This document shows positions 41,893 through 50,569 of a stretch of 64,000 nucleotides of DNA, piece by piece. The stretch comes from Acidovorax sp. sic0104 (GTDB taxonomy: Bacteria > Pseudomonadota > Gammaproteobacteria > Burkholderiales > Burkholderiaceae_C). A program made the translations under genes and the position numbers. Position 1 is the first letter of the stretch; each line of letters starts with the position of its first letter. The stretch lies in the NCBI RefSeq assembly GCF_019219095.1, contig NZ_JAHUWH010000002.1, positions 124,001 to 188,000 of the forward strand, written 5' to 3'. The notes beneath the pieces are model-generated. The model was given only the letters and a program-made list of their open reading frames with translations, was not told where the DNA came from and ran no database searches.

Positions 41893-42848
41893 TCGGGCTT
41901 GGCTCCGGCAAAACGCACGACCTTGGCCCAGCGCGGGATCTCGGCCTGCACGAAGCGCGCGAATTCTTCAGGGCTGTTGCCCACGGGCACGGCGCCTTCA
42001 GTCTCCAGGCGCTTTTTGACCTCGGGCGTGGCAATGGCCTGGCGGGCGGCGTCGCTCAACTTCTTGGCGAGCTCGGGGTTCATGTTGCCAGGGCCGAACA
42101 GGCCGAACCAGGCGCTGGACTCGTAGCCCGGCAGCACTTCGGCGATGGCCGGCACGTCCGGAAAGGCCGGCAGCCGCTTGGCGCTGGTCACGCCCAGCGC
42201 CTTGAGTTTGCCCGCGCGGATCTGCGACTGGGCATTGCCCACGGCGGCGAACATCAGCTCCACCTGTCCTGCCAGCACGTCCTGCAGCGCGGGCGCGGTT
42301 CCGCGGTACGGGATGTTGACGATGTAGGCGCCCGACTGCATCTTGAAAGCGTCGCCCGCCAGGTGCAGCGATGAGCCCACGGCGCCGATGGCGAAGTTGA
42401 GCTGGCCCGGCCTGGCCTTGGCCAGCGCGATCAGCTCGCGCACATCCTTGGCCTGCACCGCGGGGTTGGCCACCAGGATGGACGGCGAGGTCGCCACGCA
42501 GGTCAGCGGGGTGAAGTCCTTGATGGGGTCGAACGGCAGCGACGGGTAGAGGCTGGCGTTGATGGCGTGGCTTGTGAAGCTCATCAGCAGCGTGTTGCCG
42601 TCCGGCGCGGCCTTGGCCACCGCGTCGGCCGCGATGTTGCCACCCGCGCCGGGGCGGTTTTCCACCACCACGGTGCGGCCGAGCTGGCGGCCCATCTCGG
42701 TGGCCAGATTGCGCGCCAGCGTGTCGGTGGAGCCGCCGGCAGGCGCGCCCACCAGGATGCGGATGGGGGCATTGCCCTGGGCCAGGGCCCGCCCAAGCGG
42801 AAGCACTGCGGGCAAGGCCAGCAGCAGGTTTCGGCGTGGAATCGTCAT
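41889..42848 (-). CDS. Bug-type (TctC family) substrate-binding protein
   Basis: 319 residues with a signal peptide ending at GRALA and the Bug family fold: IRILVGAPAGGSTDTLARNLA, VVENRPGAGG and the YRGTAPALQDVLAG loop. These periplasmic receptors bind carboxylates or their amides. GAAGGAG lies before the ATG. No TctA/TctB membrane genes are adjacent, so it either feeds a remote TctAB or acts as a sensor. Its position links it to the substrate of this operon. Confidence 0.92.
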   Translation of the reverse strand: MTIPRRNLLLALPAVLPLGRALAQGNAPIRILVGAPAGGSTDTLARNLATEMGRQLGRTVVVENRPGAGGNIAADAVAKAAPDGNTLLMSFTSHAINASLYPSLPFDPIKDFTPLTCVATSPSILVANPAVQAKDVRELIALAKARPGQLNFAIGAVGSSLHLAGDAFKMQSGAYIVNIPYRGTAPALQDVLAGQVELMFAAVGNAQSQIRAGKLKALGVTSAKRLPAFPDVPAIAEVLPGYESSAWFGLFGPGNMNPELAKKLSDAARQAIATPEVKKRLETEGAVPVGNSPEEFARFVQAEIPRWAKVVRFAGAKPE

Positions 42849-42863
42849 GTGTGTGTCTCCTTC

Positions 42864-43576
<713 letters not shown>

Positions 43577-43580
<4 letters not shown>

Positions 43581-44356
43581 GCGGCCTCCTTCGAGGAGGA
43601 GGAGGAGGAGGCAGCGGCGGCGCGCAGGCGGGCTGCGGTGCCGTGGCCCAGGTAGGCTTCGATCACCCGCTCGTCGGACGTGACCTTGCCGGGGTTGCCC
43701 TCGGCGATCAACTGGCCTTGGGCCAGCACCCACACGTGCTCGGCGAGGTTCATCACGGCCTGCATCACGTGCTCGATCATCAGCACCGTCACGCCGCCCT
43801 GGGCGATGCCGCGCACCACGGGAATCATCTCGGCAATCTCCTGGGGGTTGAGGCCGGCCAGCACCTCGTCAAGCAGCAAGAGGCGCGGCCGGGTGGCCAG
43901 CGCGCGCGCCAGCTCCAGCCGCTTGCGGCCTGCCACGGTCAGGTCGGATGCGGGTTTGTCGAGCTGCGCCGACAAACCCACGCGCGCCGCCACCTCGGTG
44001 GCCAGCGCCAGCGCTGCCGCGCGGCGCGGCTCGTGCAGATGGGCGCCCACGGCGATGTTCTCGCGCACTGTCTGGGCGGCAAAGGGCTGCACGATCTGGA
44101 AGGTGCGCGCCATGCCCAGGCGGGCATTGAGGTGCGGCGCCTGGCCTGTGATGTCGCGCCCCGCGAACTGCACCGTGCCAGCATCGGGCTTTACGAATCC
44201 GGTCATCAGCGCGAACAGCGTGGTCTTGCCGGCGCCATTGGGTCCGATCAGCGCGGTGAGCGAGCCTTCGGGTACCGTGAGGCTCACGTTCTGCACGGCC
44301 TTCAGGCCGCCGAAGGATTTGCCCAGCCCCGTCAGAGTCAGCAGGTCATTGGCCAT
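43577..44356 (-). CDS. livG: Liv-type ABC ATPase with Ser-rich tail
   Basis: 259 residues with Walker A GPNGAGKTT, the LivG-typical GMARTFQIVQPF and Walker B LLLLDEVLAGL. The signature motif is altered: LTVAGRKRLELARAL in place of LSxGxQRxLE, which is common in LivG. The tail ends in six Ser encoded by a GAG/CTC triplet run (43596-43613). It overlaps livM by 11 bases and livF by 4. Confidence 0.92.
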
Positions 44357-45317
44357 GGCGGCCTCCCGATCGTTTCCACAGATGCACCACCGACTGCCCC
44401 AGACCCGCGATGCCGCGCGGGAGGAACATGACGATGACCACCAGCACCACCCCGTAGATCACCATGTTGATGCCGGGCAACTGGCCGAACAGGTTGCGCG
44501 TGAGGTCGGCCAGCACATGCAGCACCAGGGCGCCCAGCACAGGCCCCCAGATGGTTCCGATGCCGCCCACGATGGCCGCCACCAGGGCCTCCACCGATGT
44601 GAGCGATCCGTAGGCGATGGCGGGGTCGATGTACTGGAACACCTGCACATAGAAGGCCCCGGCCGCGCCCATGAAGCCACCCGACAGGGCAATGGCGCCC
44701 ATCTTCACGCCGAAGGGGTTGACGCCCACGGCGCGGGCCGCGTCCTCGTTGTCGCGCACGGCCTGCAGCCAGGCGCCGAAGCGCGAGTTCTTGAGCCACC
44801 AGCTGGCCAGCAGCGCCAGCGTGACCAGCGCCAGGATCAGGAAGACATAGCCCTTGCGCGAGCCGAACTGCATGTTGGCCACCGATTCCTTGAGCGGCAG
44901 CATCAGGCCCACGCCCGCGCCGGTGAAGGGCACCGACAGCGCCAGGATGCGGAACACCTCGGCAAACGCCAGGGTGACCAGCGCAAAGTACGAGCCCTTG
45001 AGCCCGTAGCGGAACGACAGCCCGCCCACGAACAGCCCCACCAGCGCGCTGCCGCCCACGGCCAGGGGCAGCGCCACCCAGGCGTTGATGCCGCCCTGCA
45101 TCTGCGCAATGGCCTGGATGTAGGCGCCCGTGCCGAAGAACAGCGCATGGCCGAACGAGAACTGCCCGCCGAAGCCGCCCAGGATGTTCCAGGCCTGGGC
45201 CAGTAGCGCCGCGTACAGGGACATCATGATGAAGTTGAGCAACACGCCGGAGTCGGACGCGAAGGTGATGGCCGACACGGCCAGCGCGAAGAGAGCGATG
45301 GATGCGAGCTGCTTCAT
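44346..45317 (-). CDS. livM: Liv-type ABC permease
   Basis: 323 residues with about nine hydrophobic helices. LivM marks include GFGGQFSFGHALFFGTGAY, FALVTLAFAEVFR and GGIGTIWGPVLGA. It is an inner-membrane channel subunit working with LivH. ATG 45317 overlaps the livH stop by 4 bases. Upstream in-frame extension is livH antiphase sequence and was excluded. Confidence 0.93.
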   Translation of the reverse strand: MKQLASIALFALAVSAITFASDSGVLLNFIMMSLYAALLAQAWNILGGFGGQFSFGHALFFGTGAYIQAIAQMQGGINAWVALPLAVGGSALVGLFVGGLSFRYGLKGSYFALVTLAFAEVFRILALSVPFTGAGVGLMLPLKESVANMQFGSRKGYVFLILALVTLALLASWWLKNSRFGAWLQAVRDNEDAARAVGVNPFGVKMGAIALSGGFMGAAGAFYVQVFQYIDPAIAYGSLTSVEALVAAIVGGIGTIWGPVLGALVLHVLADLTRNLFGQLPGINMVIYGVVLVVIVMFLPRGIAGLGQSVVHLWKRSGGRHGQ

Positions 45318-46186
45318 TGACGGGCTCCAAACAGGCCCTGCGGGCGAAACAGCAGCACGGCGATAAAGATGGCGAAGATGCCGATCTGCCCCAGCGATTC
45401 GCCCAGGTACAGGCCGCCGAGCGACTCCACCACGCCGATCAGCAGCCCGCCGACCAGCGCGCCGGCAAAACTGCCCATGCCGCCGAGCACGACGATGGTG
45501 AAGGCCACCAGCACGAAGCCGCTGCCCACCTGCGGGTTGACGTAGTAGGCCGGCAGCAGAAAGCACGCGGCCGCGCCCAGGCAGGCCAGGCCGATGCCGA
45601 AGCTCATGGCGTAGACATGGTCCACATGGATGCCCATGAGCTTGGCGCCGTGCTTCTCGCGCGCCACCGCGCGGATGGCCCGGCCCAGGTCGGTGCGCCC
45701 CACGATCCACAGCAGCAGGCCCGAAACGACCAGGGCGCCCGCGAACGACACGAGCTTGGGCAGCGCGATCATCGCCGGGCCGATGGCCACGGTGGTGAGG
45801 GTGTAGGGGGTCTCGATGGTGCGCGTGTCGGACTTGAAGAACAGCAGCGCGAGGTTCTCCATGACGATGGAGATGCCCAGCGTGACGAGCAGGATGTTCT
45901 CGTCCTTGCCATGGCTGGCGCGGTTGATGACCAGGCGCTGCAGCACGTAGCCCAGGGCGAACATGCCGGGCACGAGGATGGGCAGCGCCAGGTAGGGGTC
46001 GATTCCCCAGTGCTGCTTGAGCAGGTAGACGGCATACAGCGCCAGCATCAGCGACGCGCCGTGCGCGAAGTTGATGATGTGCAGCACGCCGTAGATCAAG
46101 GTCAGGCCCAGGGCGATCAGTGCGTAGACCGCACCGGTCGTCAGGCCGTTCAGGACCGAGGGGAAGAGGATGCTGAGATCGAACAT
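45314..46186 (-). CDS. livH: Liv-type ABC permease
   Basis: 290 residues, eight hydrophobic helices. LivH marks are GLTTGAVYALIALGLTLIYGVLHIINFAHG and the loop RAVAREKHGAKLMGI, which docks the ATPase. It lies 98 bases after livK, a gap with a run of short inverted repeats but no clear terminator. It pairs with LivM to form the membrane pore. Confidence 0.93.
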   Translation of the reverse strand: MFDLSILFPSVLNGLTTGAVYALIALGLTLIYGVLHIINFAHGASLMLALYAVYLLKQHWGIDPYLALPILVPGMFALGYVLQRLVINRASHGKDENILLVTLGISIVMENLALLFFKSDTRTIETPYTLTTVAIGPAMIALPKLVSFAGALVVSGLLLWIVGRTDLGRAIRAVAREKHGAKLMGIHVDHVYAMSFGIGLACLGAAACFLLPAYYVNPQVGSGFVLVAFTIVVLGGMGSFAGALVGGLLIGVVESLGGLYLGESLGQIGIFAIFIAVLLFRPQGLFGARQ

Positions 46187-46284
46187 GGATGTGGTGTGTC
46201 CGGCTGTTCAGGCAAAGGCGCGGCCTGGCGCCAGGTGATCTGGCGCCGCGCTGGCCGTTGCAGGCATGGCCGGAGGTGGGTTTC

Positions 46285-47487
46285 TCAGGCCTTCAAGGGG
46301 AAGAGCGGGTCTGCTTCGCGGTAGTCGCGCGGGATGATGACCTTGATGTCCTTGTTCAGCACCTGGGTCATGAGTGGCTGGGCTCCCTGGTTCTGTCCGG
46401 CGACGAACTTGGTGGGGCCGTACGGCATGATGTGGTCGGCAAACGTGCTCTTTTCCAGCGCGTCAATGAGGGCGGCGCGGTCCGTGGACTTGGCGCGCTC
46501 CAGGGCATCGGCCAGCAGCCACATGGACGTGTAGGTCATGAACAGCTCGTAGCTGAAGAACAGGCCCTTGGCCTCCACGCGTTTCTTGAGGTCCTGCGCG
46601 CGCTTGTCCTTGGGGTTGAACCAGTGGTTGCAGTCGATGATGCCGTTGGCCGCGTCCGGAAACTCCTTGACGAACTTGTAGCTCGACGCGGCGCCGCCCA
46701 GCACCGAGTAGATGGCCTTGGGCGTGACCTTTTGCTGCTGCATGGTGCGCACCAGCAGCGCGTACTCGTTGTAGTAGTTGGCGGGGATCACGATATCGGG
46801 GTTGACCGCCTTCATGCGCAGCACGATGTTGTTGAAGTCGCGCGTGGGGTTGGCGTGCTTGACGACTTCCTTGACCTCGTAGCCGTAGCCAGGCAGCTCG
46901 CGCGACAGCAGCTGCGCCGTGCCGGAGCCGAACAGCGACTCCTCGTGGATGACCATCACCGTCTTGGCCGGCTTGCCGGCGGCGGTGTTGAGCACGTGCA
47001 GGTTGGCCATGGCCGTCTCGGTGCACTTCTTGTAGCCGGGGCCGAAGCGGAAGGTGTTCTTGAGGCCCCGCTCCACGATCTGGTCGGCCACGCCCACGTC
47101 CACGATGTGCGGCAGGTTGTACTTGGCGGCGGCCTGCGTGGTGGCCAGGCAGATGGCCGACGCGAAGGCGCCGACCACGGCGGACACGCCCGCCTCGTTC
47201 ATCTTCTCGACCTCGGCCGCACCGGCCTGGGGCTGCGACTGCGCGTCGCCCAGCAGGGCCTCGAGCTTGGCGCCGCCCAGGGACTTGATGCCGCCGGCCT
47301 TGTTGATGTCCTCGATGGCCATCATCGCGCCCTCGCGGCACTGCTGGCCCGAATACGCCAGCGCGCCCGTCACCGGGTGCAGCACGCCCACCTTGATGGC
47401 CTTGGCCTGCGCCCCGCCCACCAGGGGGAAGGCCAGGGCCGATGCGGCGGCGGCCGACTGGGATAGGAAATGGCGGCGGTTACTCAT
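46285..47487 (-). CDS. livK: Liv-type periplasmic substrate-binding protein
   Basis: 400 residues with a twin-arginine-like signal (MSNRRHFLSQSAAAASALA) ending near GAQA, then a type I periplasmic-binding fold (IKVGVLHPVTGALAYSG, AVVGAFASAICLA). Family members bind branched-chain amino acids, short amides or aromatic acids; closest wording is to amide/urea-type receptors. AAGGAG is seven bases before the ATG. It is the first gene of the long catabolic run, after the GntR regulator. Confidence 0.92.
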   Translation of the reverse strand: MSNRRHFLSQSAAAASALAFPLVGGAQAKAIKVGVLHPVTGALAYSGQQCREGAMMAIEDINKAGGIKSLGGAKLEALLGDAQSQPQAGAAEVEKMNEAGVSAVVGAFASAICLATTQAAAKYNLPHIVDVGVADQIVERGLKNTFRFGPGYKKCTETAMANLHVLNTAAGKPAKTVMVIHEESLFGSGTAQLLSRELPGYGYEVKEVVKHANPTRDFNNIVLRMKAVNPDIVIPANYYNEYALLVRTMQQQKVTPKAIYSVLGGAASSYKFVKEFPDAANGIIDCNHWFNPKDKRAQDLKKRVEAKGLFFSYELFMTYTSMWLLADALERAKSTDRAALIDALEKSTFADHIMPYGPTKFVAGQNQGAQPLMTQVLNKDIKVIIPRDYREADPLFPLKA

Positions 47488-47530
47488 GGGCTTTCTCCTT
47501 GGGGGGTGGGTCGGGGGGCGGTCGTTGTGA

Positions 47531-48340
47531 TCAGTGGAACTGGGCGGACAGCTCTTTGCTGACCCAGACCTTGGCGTCGATGCTGCCGACGCGCGACAGC
47601 TGCATCTCGTATTCGTAGCGGTCCGGCCGGTACAGGCCGTGCAGCCATTGCACGGGCCGCTCCTGGTCGTCCAGGATCAGGCGGCGCACCGCCAGCAGGG
47701 CCGAGCCCACGGCCACATCCAGGTGGCGGGCCACGACGGCATCGGCCAGCTTGGCGGAAATAGTCTGGTGGGCACGGCCCACCTTCACGCCGGATTCCTC
47801 CAGCAGCACCAGGATGGGCTTGCGGGCCAGCTCGCGCCGGCCGAACTGGCGGGCGATGTCGGCCGGCACATAGGTGGTGATGTGCGACAGCGGGCCTTCG
47901 CGCGTGCTGCGCACCCGCACCGCCTTCTGCACCGAATCGCCCACGGCGATCTGCAGCGCACCGGCCACGGCGCGAGAGGCCGTCACTGTGTCCACATCGA
48001 GCACCTTGACCGAGGTGCGCAGGCCCATGCTGACCAGGTTTTCGAGCAGGCCCGTCAGTTGCGCGCGGTTGCTGTGGGGGGAGCCGTCCGCGCTGCCCTG
48101 CCCTGCGTCGGGTTGTTGCACGGGCCGGGTGCCGCGCCCAGGCTGGCGCGAGATCAGGCCTTCGCCCTGCAGCAGCTCCAGCGCGCGGCGCACGGTGACG
48201 CGAGCGACGGAGAACTGCGCCATCAGCGCCAGCTCGCCCGGCAGGCCCGCGGCGAAGTGGCCCTCCTGCAATTGCTCGCGCAGCACCAGGTAGATCTGGT
48301 GGTACTTGGGCAGTGGCAGCTTGGGCGACATGGGGTTCAT
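47531..48340 (-). CDS. GntR family regulator, HutC subfamily
   Basis: 269 residues from the ATG at 48340 (a second ATG three codons later is possible). The winged HTH is near the N-terminus (LPGELALMAQFSVARVTVRRALELLQGEGLISRQPGRGT) and the rest is a UTRA ligand domain with YEMQLSRVGSI. It should repress the downstream livK-to-lyase run until substrate arrives. Three AATGTC-type half-sites lie just upstream. It is 43 bases before livK, on the same strand. Confidence 0.92.
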   Translation of the reverse strand: MNPMSPKLPLPKYHQIYLVLREQLQEGHFAAGLPGELALMAQFSVARVTVRRALELLQGEGLISRQPGRGTRPVQQPDAGQGSADGSPHSNRAQLTGLLENLVSMGLRTSVKVLDVDTVTASRAVAGALQIAVGDSVQKAVRVRSTREGPLSHITTYVPADIARQFGRRELARKPILVLLEESGVKVGRAHQTISAKLADAVVARHLDVAVGSALLAVRRLILDDQERPVQWLHGLYRPDRYEYEMQLSRVGSIDAKVWVSKELSAQFH

Positions 48341-48354
48341 CGTCAAGCATCGAT

Positions 48355-48407
48355 AATGTCCTGTCAATAAGACATTTGGGGTCTTTTGGTCCTGTTTTAA
48401 GGACATT
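48355..48407. promoter_or_regulatory. Repeated half-sites, probable GntR operator
   Basis: AATGTC at 48355-48360 and its mirror GACATT at 48371-48376 are separated by ten bases, and a third copy of the same half-site, AAATGTCC on the minus strand, ends at 48400. All three lie within 70 bases of the GntR start, which suggests autoregulation. Confidence 0.55.
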
Positions 48408-48617
48408 TGCGCCAGAGAGCCACAGCCCGCAATGCGCTCCCTTTTTTGGAGCACGGTTTTGCACAAACACGGGGCCTTCGGAAGTGCGACGCACCACCAA
48501 GGGGCTTGGACAAACATCCCTGCCAGGGCGCCTTCGCGGCCCAAAACCCGCAAGCTCGGGGTTTACCCGCAGGTGTCGCCTGCGTGCCGGTTTTACGGCG
48601 TGACAGGCACCAACGAA

Positions 48618-48660
48618 TTGACTGCGGCAAACACCCTTGCTACATTACTAACCAGTCAGT
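48618..48660 (+). promoter_or_regulatory. Promoter and operator of the TetR/RND operon
   Basis: TTGACT (48618-48623) and TACATT (48641-48646) are spaced by 17 bases. Starting right after the -10, ACTAAC and GTCAGT form an inverted repeat with a 2-base centre (48647-48660), covering the expected transcription start. This is a typical TetR-repressor layout and supports a translation start downstream of 48660. The rest of 48408-48617 shows no gene. Confidence 0.7.
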
Positions 48661-48677
48661 CATTAACTACAACCCCT

Positions 48678-49376
48678 TTGACCTCAGCCTCTCTACCCCC
48701 TTCCGCCGGAACCAAACGCGCGCGCCGCAAGGAAGCCCGCCCCGGCGAATTGCTGGAGGCAGCGCTGGACCTTTTTGTCGAAAAAGGCTTTGCCGCCACG
48801 CGTGTGGACGAGGTCGCCGCGCGGGCCGGGGTGTCCAAGGGCACGCTGTTTCTGTACTTCCCCAGCAAGGAAGAACTCTTCAAGGCCGTGGTGCGCCAGA
48901 ACATCGCGGGCCGCTTCGAAGAGTGGACGCAGGAGCTCGAAACCTTCGAGGGCAGCACCACCGAGCTGCTGCGCTACTGCTACCAGGTGTGGTGGGAGCG
49001 CATCGGCTCCACCAAGGCATCGGGCATCACCAAGCTGATGTTCAGCGAGGCGCAGAACTTCCCGGAGATCATGCAGTTCTACCGGCAGGAGGTAATCCTG
49101 CCCGGTCAGGGGCTGGTGCGCCGCATCATCGAGCGTGGCATCGAGCGCGGCGAGTTCCGCCCCGTGTCGCTGGACTACATCGTGCACGTGGTGCTGGCCC
49201 CGATGATCTTCCTCATGATGTGGAAGCACTCGGTGTCGGTGTGCATTCCCGAAGGCATGGACCTGGACCCCGAGAAATTCATCGAGGCGCAGATCGACAA
49301 CGTGCTCCACGGGCTGCTGGTGCGGGCTGATGGCCCGGCCCCTGCCGCCCCCTCCCCTTCCTCACGCGGCACCTGA
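48678..49376 (+). CDS. TetR family repressor of the RND pump
   Basis: About 232 residues from a TTG at 48678, chosen because the promoter and operator end at 48660; the frame is open much further upstream but would then run through the promoter. HTH: ATRVDEVAARAGVSKGTLFLYFPSKEELFKAV. It is an AcrR-like local repressor; the gene ends two bases before the adaptor gene. Ligand unknown, probably a pump substrate. Confidence 0.88.
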   Translation: MTSASLPPSAGTKRARRKEARPGELLEAALDLFVEKGFAATRVDEVAARAGVSKGTLFLYFPSKEELFKAVVRQNIAGRFEEWTQELETFEGSTTELLRYCYQVWWERIGSTKASGITKLMFSEAQNFPEIMQFYRQEVILPGQGLVRRIIERGIERGEFRPVSLDYIVHVVLAPMIFLMMWKHSVSVCIPEGMDLDPEKFIEAQIDNVLHGLLVRADGPAPAAPSPSSRGT

Positions 49377-49378
49377 CC

Positions 49379-50554
49379 ATGAAACGCTGGATTCCCTGGA
49401 TGGCCGCAGCCGTCGTCGTCGTGTTGCTCGGCGGGGGCGCCTGGCGCGCCATGGCGGCCCGCCAGGCCCAGCAAAAAGCGCTGGCCGAGGCATCGGCCCA
49501 GAAGGCGCAGGCACCGCTGCAGCTGGCGGCCGACGAGATCATCCAGGTGCGGCGCCAGAACCTGACCCTCGGGGTGCCGGTGTCCGGCTCGCTGCGCGCG
49601 GTCGAATCGGCCATGGTCAAGGCGCGCGTGGGCGGCGAGCTTCAGGGCCTGACCCTGCGCGAGGGCGACAGCGTCAAGGCCGGGCAGGAAGTGGCCCGCA
49701 TCGATCCCACCGAGGCCCGGGCCCGCCTGCGACAGGCGCAGCAGCAGGCCGACGCGGCCAAGGCGCAAGTGGACATCAACCAGCGCCAATACACCAATAA
49801 CCGCGCACTGGTGGACCAGGGCTTCATCTCGCCCACCGCGCTGGTCACGTCGCAGGCCAGCCTCGAATCCGCGCAGTCGAGCTACCAGGCCGCCGTATCG
49901 GCCGCCGACGTGGCGCGCAAGTCGCTGGACGACACCGTGCTCAAGAGTCCCATCACCGGCCTGGTGGCCCAGCGCCTGGCCCAGCCGGGCGAGCGCGTGG
50001 CCGTGGACGCCCGCATCGTCGAAGTGGTGGACCTGTCGCGCCTGGAGCTGGAAGCTCTGCTCACCCCGGCCGATTCGCTGGCCGTGCGCGTGGGCCAGAA
50101 GGCGCTGCTGACCGTCGACGGCACGGCCACCCCGGTGCCCGCCACCGTGGCGCGCATCAACCCCAGCGCGCAGGCCGGCAGCCGCACCGTGCCGGTCTAC
50201 CTGCGGGTGGACCAGGCCGAGGGCGACACGCCGCTGCGCCAGGGCCTGTTCGTACAGGGCACCCTCGACACCGGCCGCGCCGAGGTGCTGACCGTGCCGC
50301 TGGATGCCGTGCGCACCGACAAGCCCGCGCCCTACCTGCAGACTGTCAAGGACGGCCGCATCGCCTACGCAGAGGTGAAGACCGGCGCGCGCTCGGTGGT
50401 CAACGGCCAGACCTGGGTCGCCGTCCAGGGCGTGGCAGAAGGCACGCCGGTGATCGACGGGCGCATTGGGCAACTGCGTGAAGGCACGGCGGTGACCACT
50501 GCCGCAGCGGCCCCGGCGGGCGCGTCCGCATCGGCGCCCCGCGCTGCCCCCTGA
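49379..50554 (+). CDS. RND efflux periplasmic adaptor (membrane fusion) protein
   Basis: 391 residues: N-terminal membrane helix at about 6-24, lipoyl half-motifs (VKARVGGELQGLTLREGDSVKAGQ and later SPITGLVAQRLAQPGE), a helical hairpin between them, then beta-barrel and membrane-proximal domains. It links the RND transporter to the TolC channel. A short gap after TetR and 15 bases before the RND gene place it in one operon. Confidence 0.93.
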   Translation: MKRWIPWMAAAVVVVLLGGGAWRAMAARQAQQKALAEASAQKAQAPLQLAADEIIQVRRQNLTLGVPVSGSLRAVESAMVKARVGGELQGLTLREGDSVKAGQEVARIDPTEARARLRQAQQQADAAKAQVDINQRQYTNNRALVDQGFISPTALVTSQASLESAQSSYQAAVSAADVARKSLDDTVLKSPITGLVAQRLAQPGERVAVDARIVEVVDLSRLELEALLTPADSLAVRVGQKALLTVDGTATPVPATVARINPSAQAGSRTVPVYLRVDQAEGDTPLRQGLFVQGTLDTGRAEVLTVPLDAVRTDKPAPYLQTVKDGRIAYAEVKTGARSVVNGQTWVAVQGVAEGTPVIDGRIGQLREGTAVTTAAAAPAGASASAPRAAP

Positions 50555-50569
50555 CCGGCCCGCACTGCC

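Noticed and set aside
41889..42848. Complete tripartite tricarboxylate transporter
   Set aside because: Only the receptor is present; no TctA or TctB gene is adjacent.
43596..43613. GAG triplet run at the end of livG as a phase-variation tract
   Set aside because: A triplet repeat changes length by whole codons, so it cannot switch the frame; it only alters a Ser tail.
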